From NCBI GenBank assembly GCA_020217265.1, contig JAIWOS010000159.1, positions 1-10,000 on the forward strand: 10,000 nt of DNA, in the 5' to 3' direction. Positions 1 through 5,626 of this stretch are shown here, piece after piece. Numbering within the stretch: the first letter of the stretch is position 1; the number at the start of each line of letters is the position of its first letter. The translations under genes were made by a program, and so were the position numbers. A model generated the notes under the pieces. It had not been told where the DNA came from. It worked only from the letters and a program-made list of their open reading frames with translations, and did not search any database. Source of the DNA: Thiobacillus sp. Its GTDB lineage: Bacteria; Pseudomonadota; Gammaproteobacteria; Burkholderiales; Thiobacillaceae.

Positions 1-96
1 ATCGTGTCGATGTGGCAGATGTGGTTCTACACCCTTCCGGACGAAGTGCAGGAATGCGAAGGCGCCCTGCCCGTCATCAAGCGTAGCGGCGCCTGA
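1..96 (+). CDS. C-terminal fragment of an unrecognised protein
   Basis: An open frame enters from the left edge and gives 31 residues before a TGA at 94-96. The visible tail begins IVSMWQMWFYTLPDEV and contains one cysteine (ECEG) and a basic end (IKRSGA). It is tryptophan- and methionine-rich at first, but too short to assign a family. It converges on the sigma-54 activator gene, with only 16 bases between the two stop codons. GC-rich codon use matches the neighbours, which supports real coding. The frame is inferred from the open reading and the tidy convergent stop; no motif proves it. Confidence 0.5.
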   Translation: MVSMWQMWFYTLPDEVQECEGALPVIKRSGA

Positions 97-106
97 TCCG
101 CCCCCG

Positions 107-122
107 GCTGGCTCAGGCCAGC
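107..122. terminator. Small hairpin at convergent gene ends, weak terminator candidate
   Basis: GCTGGC (107-112) and GCCAGC (117-122) form a perfect 6-bp stem around a TCAG loop. The hairpin overlaps the stop codon of the minus-strand activator gene (113-115) and lies just after the stop of the left-edge gene. It could work for both strands. No T-run follows on either strand, so it is not a classical intrinsic terminator. It could be chance in GC-rich sequence. Confidence 0.25.
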
Positions 123-1414
123 TTGCGGTAGAGGGTGCGCTCGCTGATACCAAGCCTGGCGGCGAGCGATTTGCGGTCGCCGCCATGGCGTGCCAGCGCC
201 CATTGCAGATAGCGCCGTTCGGCCACCTCCAGCGGCACGACCTCGTCCGCGGCCGCCACCTCGCCCTGCCCGGCCACTTCGGGCGGCAGGTGCCCCGGCA
301 GCAGCACGTCGCCATCCGCCATCAGCATCGCGCGTTCGAGAATGTTGCGCAGTTCGCGGATATTCCCCGGAAAGTCGTAGTCCTGCAGCCGCGCGCGCGC
401 CGCGGCGGACAGGCTGTAGGCACGCCCCGGTGCCAGCCGCGTCAGCAGGGTGTCGGCCAGCAGGCCGATGTCTTCGCGCCGCTCGCGCAGCGCAGGCAGC
501 ACGATGGGAAACACGCTCAAGCGGTAATAGAGGTCGCGCCGGAACGTGCCGGCGTCCACCATCGCTTTCAGATCGCGGTGCGTCGCGGCGACGAGGCGGA
601 AATCCGCGCGGTGCGTTTCCAGTCCGCCGACGCGGCGGAAGGTGCCCGATTCCAGCAGGCGCAGCAGCTTCACCTGCAATGACAGCGGAATGTCACCCAC
701 CTCATCGAGAAAAAGCGTACCGCCCGCGGCCGATTCGACCAGGCCGATCTTGCGCTGGTTGGCGCCGGTGAACGCGCCTTTCTCATAGCCGAACAGTTCA
801 CTTTCGAACAGCGTCTCGGTCAGGCCCGAACACTCGACCACCACAAAGGGGCCGTGCTCACGCCCGCTTTGCTGGTGAATCGCCTGCGCGACCAGTTCCT
901 TGCCGGTGCCCGATTCGCCCAGGAGCAGCGCCGTGGTATCGGACGGCGCCACGCGGCGCACCAGTTCGAGCATGCGGTTGAACGCCGGCGACTTGCCGAC
1001 CAGGCCGGTTTCGACGGGAAAGCTGCTGGCCTCGCGCACCGTGCTCATGCGCTCGACAAAGTACTCGATCTTGCCCGACGCGCCGACGATGGGCGTCAGT
1101 TCCACATCCACGTGTTCCTCGCCGCGCGGCGTATGATGCAGGTGCAGTACGCGGTTCGGCTCGCCGCTGACACGGCTGGCAGCCAGGGGACAGAATTCGC
1201 CACATTCGTCGCACGGCCGGCTGTAGCCGTGCGACACGGAATAGCAGGTTTGCCCGACCACGTCGCGGCCCGATGAAAATATGCGGCGATAGGCCGCATT
1301 CGCAGCAAGAATCCGGTAATCGCCATCCATCACGATCTGCGGATCGGGATGCGTTTCCAGAAAACTGATGAGCTCGTTCGTGGGGGACATGCGCGACACT
1401 GCCATTTCTGTCAT
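113..1414 (-). CDS. Sigma-54-dependent transcriptional activator: cysteine-rich PAS sensor, AAA+ and Fis-type HTH
   Basis: This is an enhancer-binding protein that uses ATP hydrolysis to open promoters held by sigma-54 RNA polymerase. Residues about 13-125 are a PAS-like sensor with four cysteines in the pattern C57-X10-C68-X2-C71-X3-C75. The AAA+ domain (about 138-365) has Walker A GESGTGKE (166-173), the sigma-54 contact loop GAFTGA (213-218), Walker [12 protein letters not shown] (231-241) and an arginine-rich segment, [13 protein letters not shown] (291-303). A Fis-type helix-turn-helix ends the protein ([22 protein letters not shown] region, 412-433). There is no receiver domain, so it probably senses a ligand or redox state directly and not phosphorylation. 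All activator motifs are intact. It is divergent from the cyd operon, which has a -24/-12 promoter, so that operon is its likely target (inference). Start choice is uncertain: Met1, Met4 and Met9 are all possible and none has a clear Shine-Dalgarno. Met1 gives the longest form. Confidence 0.93.
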   Translation of the reverse strand: MTEMAVSRMSPTNELISFLETHPDPQIVMDGDYRILAANAAYRRIFSSGRDVVGQTCYSVSHGYSRPCDECGEFCPLAASRVSGEPNRVLHLHHTPRGEEHVDVELTPIVGASGKIEYFVERMSTVREASSFPVETGLVGKSPAFNRMLELVRRVAPSDTTALLLGESGTGKELVAQAIHQQSGREHGPFVVVECSGLTETLFESELFGYEKGAFTGANQRKIGLVESAAGGTLFLDEVGDIPLSLQVKLLRLLESGTFRRVGGLETHRADFRLVAATHRDLKAMVDAGTFRRDLYYRLSVFPIVLPALRERREDIGLLADTLLTRLAPGRAYSLSAAARARLQDYDFPGNIRELRNILERAMLMADGDVLLPGHLPPEVAGQGEVAAADEVVPLEVAERRYLQWALARHGGDRKSLAARLGISERTLYRKLA

Positions 1415-1470
1415 GATTTATTTTTATATTTTGCCACATCTGGCGAGACAGAAAATAACCTACTTGCATT

Positions 1471-1495
1471 AGGCTTATTTATAGGCTTGATTTAT
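1471..1495. repeat. Imperfect tandem direct repeat in the cyd regulatory region
   Basis: AGGCTTATTTAT (1471-1482) is followed directly by AGGCTTGATTTAT (1483-1495), identical except for one inserted G. The copies lie just over one helical turn apart. The second copy overlaps the left half of the 17-bp palindrome. It may be a protein-binding site; function is not shown by sequence alone. Confidence 0.6.
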
Positions 1496-1503
1496 CAAAT
1501 CAA
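1487..1503. promoter_or_regulatory. Perfect 17-bp palindrome, candidate operator or enhancer site
   Basis: TTGATTT and AAATCAA are exact reverse complements around an ATC spacer. The centre, 1495, lies about 60 bases upstream of the predicted sigma-54 start. A dimeric regulator is the natural binder. The divergent activator is the first candidate, although sigma-54 activators often bind further upstream. The outer TTGAT/ATCAA halves resemble FNR half-sites, but the gap is 7 bases and not 4, so a standard FNR-family site is not supported. Confidence 0.55.
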
Positions 1504-1529
1504 TTCCGAATCCGGCCTGTCCAGCGAGC

Positions 1530-1544
1530 TGGCACGGGCCTTGC
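1530..1544 (+). promoter_or_regulatory. Sigma-54 (-24/-12) promoter of the cyd-sqr operon
   Basis: TGGCACGGGCCTTGC matches the sigma-54 consensus TGGCACG-N4-TTGC exactly, with the invariant GG at 1531-1532 and GC at 1543-1544 at correct spacing. The base after TTGC is G instead of the preferred A or T. It points towards cydP, and a sigma-54 activator gene lies next door. By the usual geometry, transcription should start near 1555-1558, which is at or just before the first cydP start codons. Confidence 0.87.
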
Positions 1545-1562
1545 GAATATGAGGGAATGTTA

Positions 1563-1748
1563 ATGAAACTGCCTCTCCCCGTTTTTCTGCAGAACCGGCT
1601 GGGTCGGGAAATCGCCCTCGCCATCGCGATCAAGCTCGTGGTGATCGCGGCGATCTTTTTCGCTTTCTTTCATGGCAACACCGTAGCCACCGATCCCGAC
1701 GCTGTCGCGGAGCGGCTTGCCAACCCCCAACAACAAACCACGCATTAA
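1563..1748 (+). CDS. cydP: Cytochrome bd oxidase putative small subunit CydP
   Basis: A 61-residue protein with a basic N-terminal stretch (NRLGREIA, 11-18), one hydrophobic helix (about 17-36, ending IFFAFFHG) and a polar tail. This pattern (arginine-rich lead, helix ending in aromatic FFAFF) and the place just upstream of cydA match the small CydP family, which is associated with cytochrome bd operons; its exact role is not settled. ATG 1563 was chosen because GAGGGA (1551-1556) lies 6 bases before it. The in-frame ATG at 1557 would add two residues but abuts that Shine-Dalgarno. If the sigma-54 start lies near 1556, most of the Shine-Dalgarno would be outside the transcript and translation would be near-leaderless. 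It ends 15 bases before cydA. Confidence 0.75.
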   Translation: MKLPLPVFLQNRLGREIALAIAIKLVVIAAIFFAFFHGNTVATDPDAVAERLANPQQQTTH

Positions 1749-1763
1749 ACCCAAGGAGCGCCC

Positions 1764-3356
1764 ATGCTGACCGAAGAACTCGTTGACCTTTCCAGGCTGC
1801 AATTTGCCGTCACCGCGCTGTATCACTTCCTGTTCGTCCCGTTGACGCTGGGGCTCGCGTTCATTCTGGTGATCATGGAACTCACCTACGTGATCACCGA
1901 CCGCCCGATCTACAAGGACATGGTGCGCTTCTGGGGCAGGCTGTTCGGCATCAACTTCGCGCTGGGGGTGACCACCGGCATCACCATGGAATTCCAGTTC
2001 GGCACCAACTGGGCGTATTACTCGCACTACGTCGGCGACATTTTCGGCGCGCCGCTGGCGATCGAGGGGCTGATGGCGTTCTTCCTCGAATCGACCTTCA
2101 TCGGCCTGTTCTTCTTCGGCTGGGACCGGCTCAACAAGTGGCAGCATTTCATGGTCACGGTGCTGATGGCGCTGGGCTCCAACCTCTCCGCGCTGTGGAT
2201 CCTGATCGCCAACGGCTGGATGCAGAACCCGGTCGGCGCGGAGTTTTCCTTCGTCACCATGCGCATGGAAATGACCGATTTCTGGGCCATCGTTTTCAAC
2301 CCCGACGCGCAGGCCAAGTTCGTGCATACCGTGTCGGCCGGTTACGTCACCGCGTCGTTGTTCGTGCTCGGCATTTCCAGCTGGTATCTCCTGAAGGGGC
2401 GCGATCTCGACTTCGCACGCCGCTCGTTCCGCATTGCCGCCGGTTTCGGCTTCGCCTCCGCGCTGTCGGTGATCGTGCTGGGCGACGAATCGGGCTACAC
2501 CGTCGGCGAGGCGCAGCAGACCAAGATGGCGGCGATCGAGGCGATGTGGGAAACCGAGCCTGCGCCCGCCGCGTTCACGCTGTTCGCGTTGCCCAATCAG
2601 AAAGCCGAGCGCAACGATTACGAACTGCAGATTCCCTACGTGCTCGGTTTGATCGGTACGCGCTCGCTCACCAAGGAGTTGCCCGGCATCAAGGAAATCA
2701 AGGAAAAGAACCGCGCGCGCATCGAGTCCGGCATCCAGGCCGTCGTCGCGCTGGAAAAACTGCGCAAGAACCGCGACGACTGGGCTGCCCGCTCGCAGTT
2801 CGATTTGCACAAAGCCGATCTCGGTTTCGGCCTGCTGCTGAAGAAGTACACCGTGGACGTCTCCCAGGCCACGCCCGAGATGATCCAGAAGGCGGTGGAC
2901 GACACCATCCCGAAGGTGGCGCCGCTGTTCTGGAGCTTCCGCATCATGGTCGCGCTGGGCTTCGCCTTCCTGCTGCTGTTCTCGCTGGCGCTGTTCTATT
3001 CGGTGAAGGGTAACTTCATCGAGAAGAAGTGGCTCTTGCGCTGGGCGTTCTGGTTCATTCCCATGCCCTGGATCGCGGCCGAGCTTGGCTGGGTCGTCGC
3101 CGAATACGGCCGCCAGCCGTGGACGATCTACGGCGTGCTGCCCACCCACCTGTCGGTGTCGAACCTCACGCCGGCCAACATCTACGGTTCGCTGGCGGGC
3201 TTCGTCGGCTTCTACACCGTGCTGCTCGTCGTCGAAATGTACTTGATGACCAAGTACGCGCGTCAGGGTCCGGCCAGCCTGGGCACCGGTAAGTATCACG
3301 GCGAAAAAGCATCCGGCGGCGCCCTGCCCGCAGACGCACCGGCACAGAAAATCTAA
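1764..3356 (+). CDS. cydA: Cytochrome bd quinol oxidase subunit I (CydA)
   Basis: Subunit I of the membrane bd oxidase carries haems b558, b595 and d and oxidises quinol at the periplasmic face while reducing O2 to water. The 530 residues align closely with E. coli CydA as I recall it, offset by two. Expected residues are present: His21 (b595 side), His188 and Met395 (b558 ligands), Glu101 and Glu109 (proton path), Lys254 and Glu259 in the Q-loop (TKMAAIEA), GWMQNP (151-156) and AEYGRQPW (446-453). The Q-loop region is the long, E. coli-type form, including a charged stretch around 305-350. AAGGAG at 1753-1758 sets the start. cydB follows 9 bases after the stop. No defect is visible. Confidence 0.98.
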   Translation: MLTEELVDLSRLQFAVTALYHFLFVPLTLGLAFILVIMELTYVITDRPIYKDMVRFWGRLFGINFALGVTTGITMEFQFGTNWAYYSHYVGDIFGAPLAIEGLMAFFLESTFIGLFFFGWDRLNKWQHFMVTVLMALGSNLSALWILIANGWMQNPVGAEFSFVTMRMEMTDFWAIVFNPDAQAKFVHTVSAGYVTASLFVLGISSWYLLKGRDLDFARRSFRIAAGFGFASALSVIVLGDESGYTVGEAQQTKMAAIEAMWETEPAPAAFTLFALPNQKAERNDYELQIPYVLGLIGTRSLTKELPGIKEIKEKNRARIESGIQAVVALEKLRKNRDDWAARSQFDLHKADLGFGLLLKKYTVDVSQATPEMIQKAVDDTIPKVAPLFWSFRIMVALGFAFLLLFSLALFYSVKGNFIEKKWLLRWAFWFIPMPWIAAELGWVVAEYGRQPWTIYGVLPTHLSVSNLTPANIYGSLAGFVGFYTVLLVVEMYLMTKYARQGPASLGTGKYHGEKASGGALPADAPAQKI

Positions 3357-3365
3357 GGAGCTGAC

Positions 3366-4502
3366 ATGGATTACGAAACCCTCAAACTGATCTGGTGGCT
3401 GCTGGTCGGCGTGCTGCTGGTGGGCTTTGCCATCATGGACGGCCACGACATGGGCATGGGCGTGCTCTTGCCCTTCGTCGGCAAGACCGACCTCGAACGC
3501 CGCGCCGTGATCAACACCGTCGCCCCGCACTGGGACGGCAACCAGGTGTGGTTCATCACCGCGGGCGGGGCGATCTTCGCCGCCTGGCCGCTGGTCTATG
3601 CCACCGCCTTCTCGGGCTTTTACTGGGCGATGATGGCCGCGCTGTGGGCGCTGTTCTTCCGCCCGGTCGGCTTCGACTACCGCTCCAAGATCAAGAACCC
3701 GACCTGGCGCAACACCTGGGACTGGGGCCTCTTCATCGGCGGGGCGGTGCCGCCGATCATCTTCGGCGTGGCCTTCGGTAATTTGTTGTTGGGCGTGCCC
3801 TTCCACTTCAACGACCTGATGATGTCCACCTACACCGGCAGCTTCTGGGCGCTGCTCAACCCCTTTGCGCTCTTGGCCGGGGTGGTGAGCCTGGCGATGA
3901 TCACGACGCAGGGCGCCAACTATCTGATGATGCGCACCGAAGGCGACATCTACCGCCGCGTGCGCGCCGCCAGCCTGATCTTCGCGGCGCTGGCCATCGT
4001 CACCTTCGCCCTGGCGGGCGTGTGGGTCGCCAACGGCATCCCCGGCTACGTCATCACCAGCGCGGTCGATCCCAATGCCTTGCCCGACCCGCTCGCCAAG
4101 ACGGTCGAGGTTTCCGCCGGCGCGTGGATGCACAACTACACGCAGTACGCCTGGGCGAAGTGGGTGCCGATCGCCGCCTTTGCCGCGCTTCTCGCCAGCA
4201 TCGTGTTCTCGCGCCTCAACCAGGCCGGGCTTGCGTTCTGGTCGTCGTCGATCGCCTGCGCCGGCATCATCGGCACGGCGGGCGTGTCGATGTTCCCCTT
4301 CATCATGCCCTCGTCCACCGACCCGCGCTCCAGCCTCACCGTGTACGACGCCGTGTCCTCGCACCTCACGCTCGGCCTCATGCTCGGCGCCACGGTCATC
4401 TTCATGCCGCTGATCGTGTTCTACACCTCGTGGGCCTACAAGGTGATGTGGGGCAAGGTGACGACGGAGTACATCGCCGCCAACGACAAATCGGTCTATT
4501 GA
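3366..4502 (+). CDS. cydB: Cytochrome bd quinol oxidase subunit II (CydB)
   Basis: Subunit II pairs with CydA in the inner membrane and is needed for haem d/b595 assembly and proton supply. The 378 residues match the E. coli length (379). They keep the hallmark stretches MDGHDMGMG (24-32, Asp25 and Asp28), APHWDGNQVW (53-62, Asp57), FFRPVGFDYRSK (97-108), LLNPFALLAGV (163-173), TQGANYLMMR (181-190) and MFPFIMPSS (309-317). Several hydrophobic helices fill the rest. TAAGGAG (3354-3360) overlaps the cydA stop and serves as ribosome site, so the two subunits are closely coupled. A DUF2141 gene, not cydX, follows after 10 bases, which is unusual. Confidence 0.98.
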   Translation: MDYETLKLIWWLLVGVLLVGFAIMDGHDMGMGVLLPFVGKTDLERRAVINTVAPHWDGNQVWFITAGGAIFAAWPLVYATAFSGFYWAMMAALWALFFRPVGFDYRSKIKNPTWRNTWDWGLFIGGAVPPIIFGVAFGNLLLGVPFHFNDLMMSTYTGSFWALLNPFALLAGVVSLAMITTQGANYLMMRTEGDIYRRVRAASLIFAALAIVTFALAGVWVANGIPGYVITSAVDPNALPDPLAKTVEVSAGAWMHNYTQYAWAKWVPIAAFAALLASIVFSRLNQAGLAFWSSSIACAGIIGTAGVSMFPFIMPSSTDPRSSLTVYDAVSSHLTLGLMLGATVIFMPLIVFYTSWAYKVMWGKVTTEYIAANDKSVY

Positions 4503-4512
4503 GCAAGCCATC

Positions 4513-4926
4513 ATGCTGAATCCGACACATCTCGTTTTACCGCTGATGCTTGCCGCCACCGGCGCGCAGGCGGCCACGCTCACCGTCAACCTCGATGGCG
4601 TTCAGCCCGGCGGCGGCGCGCTCACCGTGCTGCTGTTCGACCGTGCCGACGGCTTTCCCAAGGAAGCCAAAGCCCGCGCCCGCCACACGCTGCCCGCGGG
4701 CAGCCGCGCCATCGCGCTGGAAGGCCTGAAGCCCGGCGACTACGCCGTCTTGGCCTACCACGACGAAAACGGCAACGGCGAGCTCGACCGTTTTCTCGGC
4801 ATGATCCCCAAGGAAGGCTGGGGGCTGTCGAACAACCCCAAGGTCAGCGGCAAGCCTGCCTTCAAGGATGCCGCCATCGCGCTGCCGGAATCCGGCGCCG
4901 CGACCACGATCCAACTTGATTACTGA
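4513..4926 (+). CDS. Secreted DUF2141-family protein
   Basis: This 137-residue protein has a likely signal peptide (1-20, hydrophobic core LVLPLMLAA, cleavage near AQA|AT), so it should be periplasmic or outer-membrane associated. The mature part looks beta-rich and carries the DUF2141 hallmarks: GDYAVLAYHDENGNGELD (75-92), then FLGMIPKEGWGLSNNP (94-109). The DENGNGELD segment resembles a calcium-binding loop, but binding is inference. The biochemical role of the family is unknown. The gene sits between cydB and cydX, so its product may be made together with the oxidase. The ribosome site is weak (GAGCAAG near the cydB stop), which suggests coupling to cydB translation. Codon use matches the operon. 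Confidence 0.85.
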   Translation: MLNPTHLVLPLMLAATGAQAATLTVNLDGVQPGGGALTVLLFDRADGFPKEAKARARHTLPAGSRAIALEGLKPGDYAVLAYHDENGNGELDRFLGMIPKEGWGLSNNPKVSGKPAFKDAAIALPESGAATTIQLDY

Positions 4927-4937
4927 AAGGAATCGCC

Positions 4938-5063
4938 ATGTGGTATTTCGCCTGGATTCTCGGAGTCACCATGGCCGTGCTGCTCGCCTCGATGAGCGCG
5001 ATGATGTGCGATGCCAAGGAATGCGCGCTCGACGAAGCGCGCAAGCAAAATCCGGATGCCTGA
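4938..5063 (+). CDS. cydX: Cytochrome bd small subunit CydX (YbgT family)
   Basis: A 41-residue protein beginning MWYFAWILG, identical to the start of E. coli CydX as I recall it, followed by a single hydrophobic helix (about 2-23). CydX binds CydA and stabilises the haems of the bd oxidase. A Shine-Dalgarno, GAAAGGA (4925-4931), lies 6 bases before the ATG and overlaps the DUF2141 stop. Here cydX is separated from cydB by the DUF2141 gene. After the helix, the charged tail holds Cys24 and Cys29 (CDAKEC), which the E. coli tail lacks. A hairpin overlaps its stop codon. Confidence 0.93.
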   Translation: MWYFAWILGVTMAVLLASMSAMMCDAKECALDEARKQNPDA

Positions 5064-5074
5064 ACGCAGGCATC
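5055..5074 (+). other. Perfect 8-bp RNA hairpin over the cydX stop codon
   Basis: GATGCCTG (5055-5062) pairs exactly with CAGGCATC (5067-5074) around the tetraloop AACG. The stop codon (5061-5063) is inside the structure. No T-run follows, so it is not an intrinsic terminator, and a good ribosome site (5097-5101) for the next gene lies downstream. It may be an mRNA processing or stability element that sets different levels for the cyd genes and the downstream genes (inference). Confidence 0.55.
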
Positions 5075-5106
5075 AGCCAACCCATCCAGTCAAACCAGGA
5101 GCTTTC

Positions 5107-5598
5107 ATGAAACGCCTTGCACTTCCCGTTTTGCTGTTCACCCTGGGCCTGGGCATTGCCCACGCCGACAACACCCCGCAGGCCAACCCGCGGGCGGTCG
5201 TCGTCGAAGACATCAGCCGCGCCGACTTTGCCGGCACCGTTGCCGCGCTCAAGTCCCAGCTCACCGCCGACGGCTGGAATCTCGTCGCCGAGATCGACAT
5301 CGGCGCGCGGCTGGCGAAAAAGAACGTCAACCTGCCGGGCGGCCTGGTCATTCTCGAATTCACCAGCGGCGGCGCCACCATTCCGCTGCTGAAAAACGAG
5401 TCCACCCGCTACGTCGCCGGCCTCATGCCGTGCAGTCTCTCGGTCTACGCGAAAGACGACGGCCGCGTCGTCGTGTCGCGCATGAACGCCGGCGCGATGG
5501 CGGGCATGATGGAACCCAAGGTCGCCGAGGTGCTGAAACAGTCGTCCGCACGCATGGATGTCAGCATCGCCGCCGCACTCGCCCGCGCCGGCAGCTGA
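5107..5598 (+). CDS. Secreted DUF302-domain protein
   Basis: A 163-residue protein with a signal peptide (1-20, cleavage near AHA|DN), so probably periplasmic. The rest fits the DUF302 fold: an N-terminal segment with DFAGTVAALKSQLTADGWNLVAE (40-62), EIDIGARLAKKN (62-73), a central ILEF strand, and LMPCSLSVYAKDDG (106-119) followed by VVVSRMNAG (121-129). Cys109 lies in the conserved PC position of the family. The domain has no settled biochemical function. An upstream in-frame ATG at 5011 would give a longer product overlapping cydX. The start at 5107 is preferred because AGGAG (5097-5101) is 5 bases before it and it opens directly into the signal peptide. It lies 43 bases after cydX, the largest gap in the operon. 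Confidence 0.87.
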   Translation: MKRLALPVLLFTLGLGIAHADNTPQANPRAVVVEDISRADFAGTVAALKSQLTADGWNLVAEIDIGARLAKKNVNLPGGLVILEFTSGGATIPLLKNESTRYVAGLMPCSLSVYAKDDGRVVVSRMNAGAMAGMMEPKVAEVLKQSSARMDVSIAAALARAGS

Positions 5599-5626
5599 TC
5601 CCCACACTTTCCAGACAGGAAGCCCC

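Larger units (their letters stand above)
1415..1562. promoter_or_regulatory. AT-rich divergent regulatory region between the activator gene and cydP
   Basis: About 150 bases separate the two divergent genes. The part next to the activator gene is strikingly AT-rich (for example ATTTATTTTTATATTTT at 1416-1432) in an otherwise GC-rich window, as expected for DNA bending or promoter melting. It holds a tandem direct repeat, a perfect palindrome and a sigma-54 promoter, listed separately. I found no convincing -35/-10 pair for the activator gene. I also found no correctly spaced FNR box and no exact IHF consensus, though the AT-rich segment could bind IHF, which often assists sigma-54 promoters. 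Confidence 0.7.

Noticed and set aside
1487..1503. FNR/ANR box at the palindrome
   Set aside because: The TTGAT and ATCAA halves are separated by 7 bases where the family requires 4. The inner TTGA/TCAA pair is separated by 4 where 6 is required.
1493..1508. IHF site in the AT-rich promoter region
   Set aside because: TATCAA and AATCAA are present, but the TTR part of the consensus is not at the right distance in either register.
1560..4589. Minus-strand open frame of 1009 codons opposite cydA and cydB
   Set aside because: Its translation is a low-complexity His/Arg/Asp/Gly/Glu-rich string without motifs, and it lies antisense to two unmistakable conserved genes. It is the usual by-product of GC-rich codon bias.
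5011..5106. N-terminal extension of the DUF302 gene from an upstream ATG
   Set aside because: It would overlap the 3' end of cydX and place about 32 residues before an obvious signal peptide. AGGAG at 5097-5101 supports the start at 5107.
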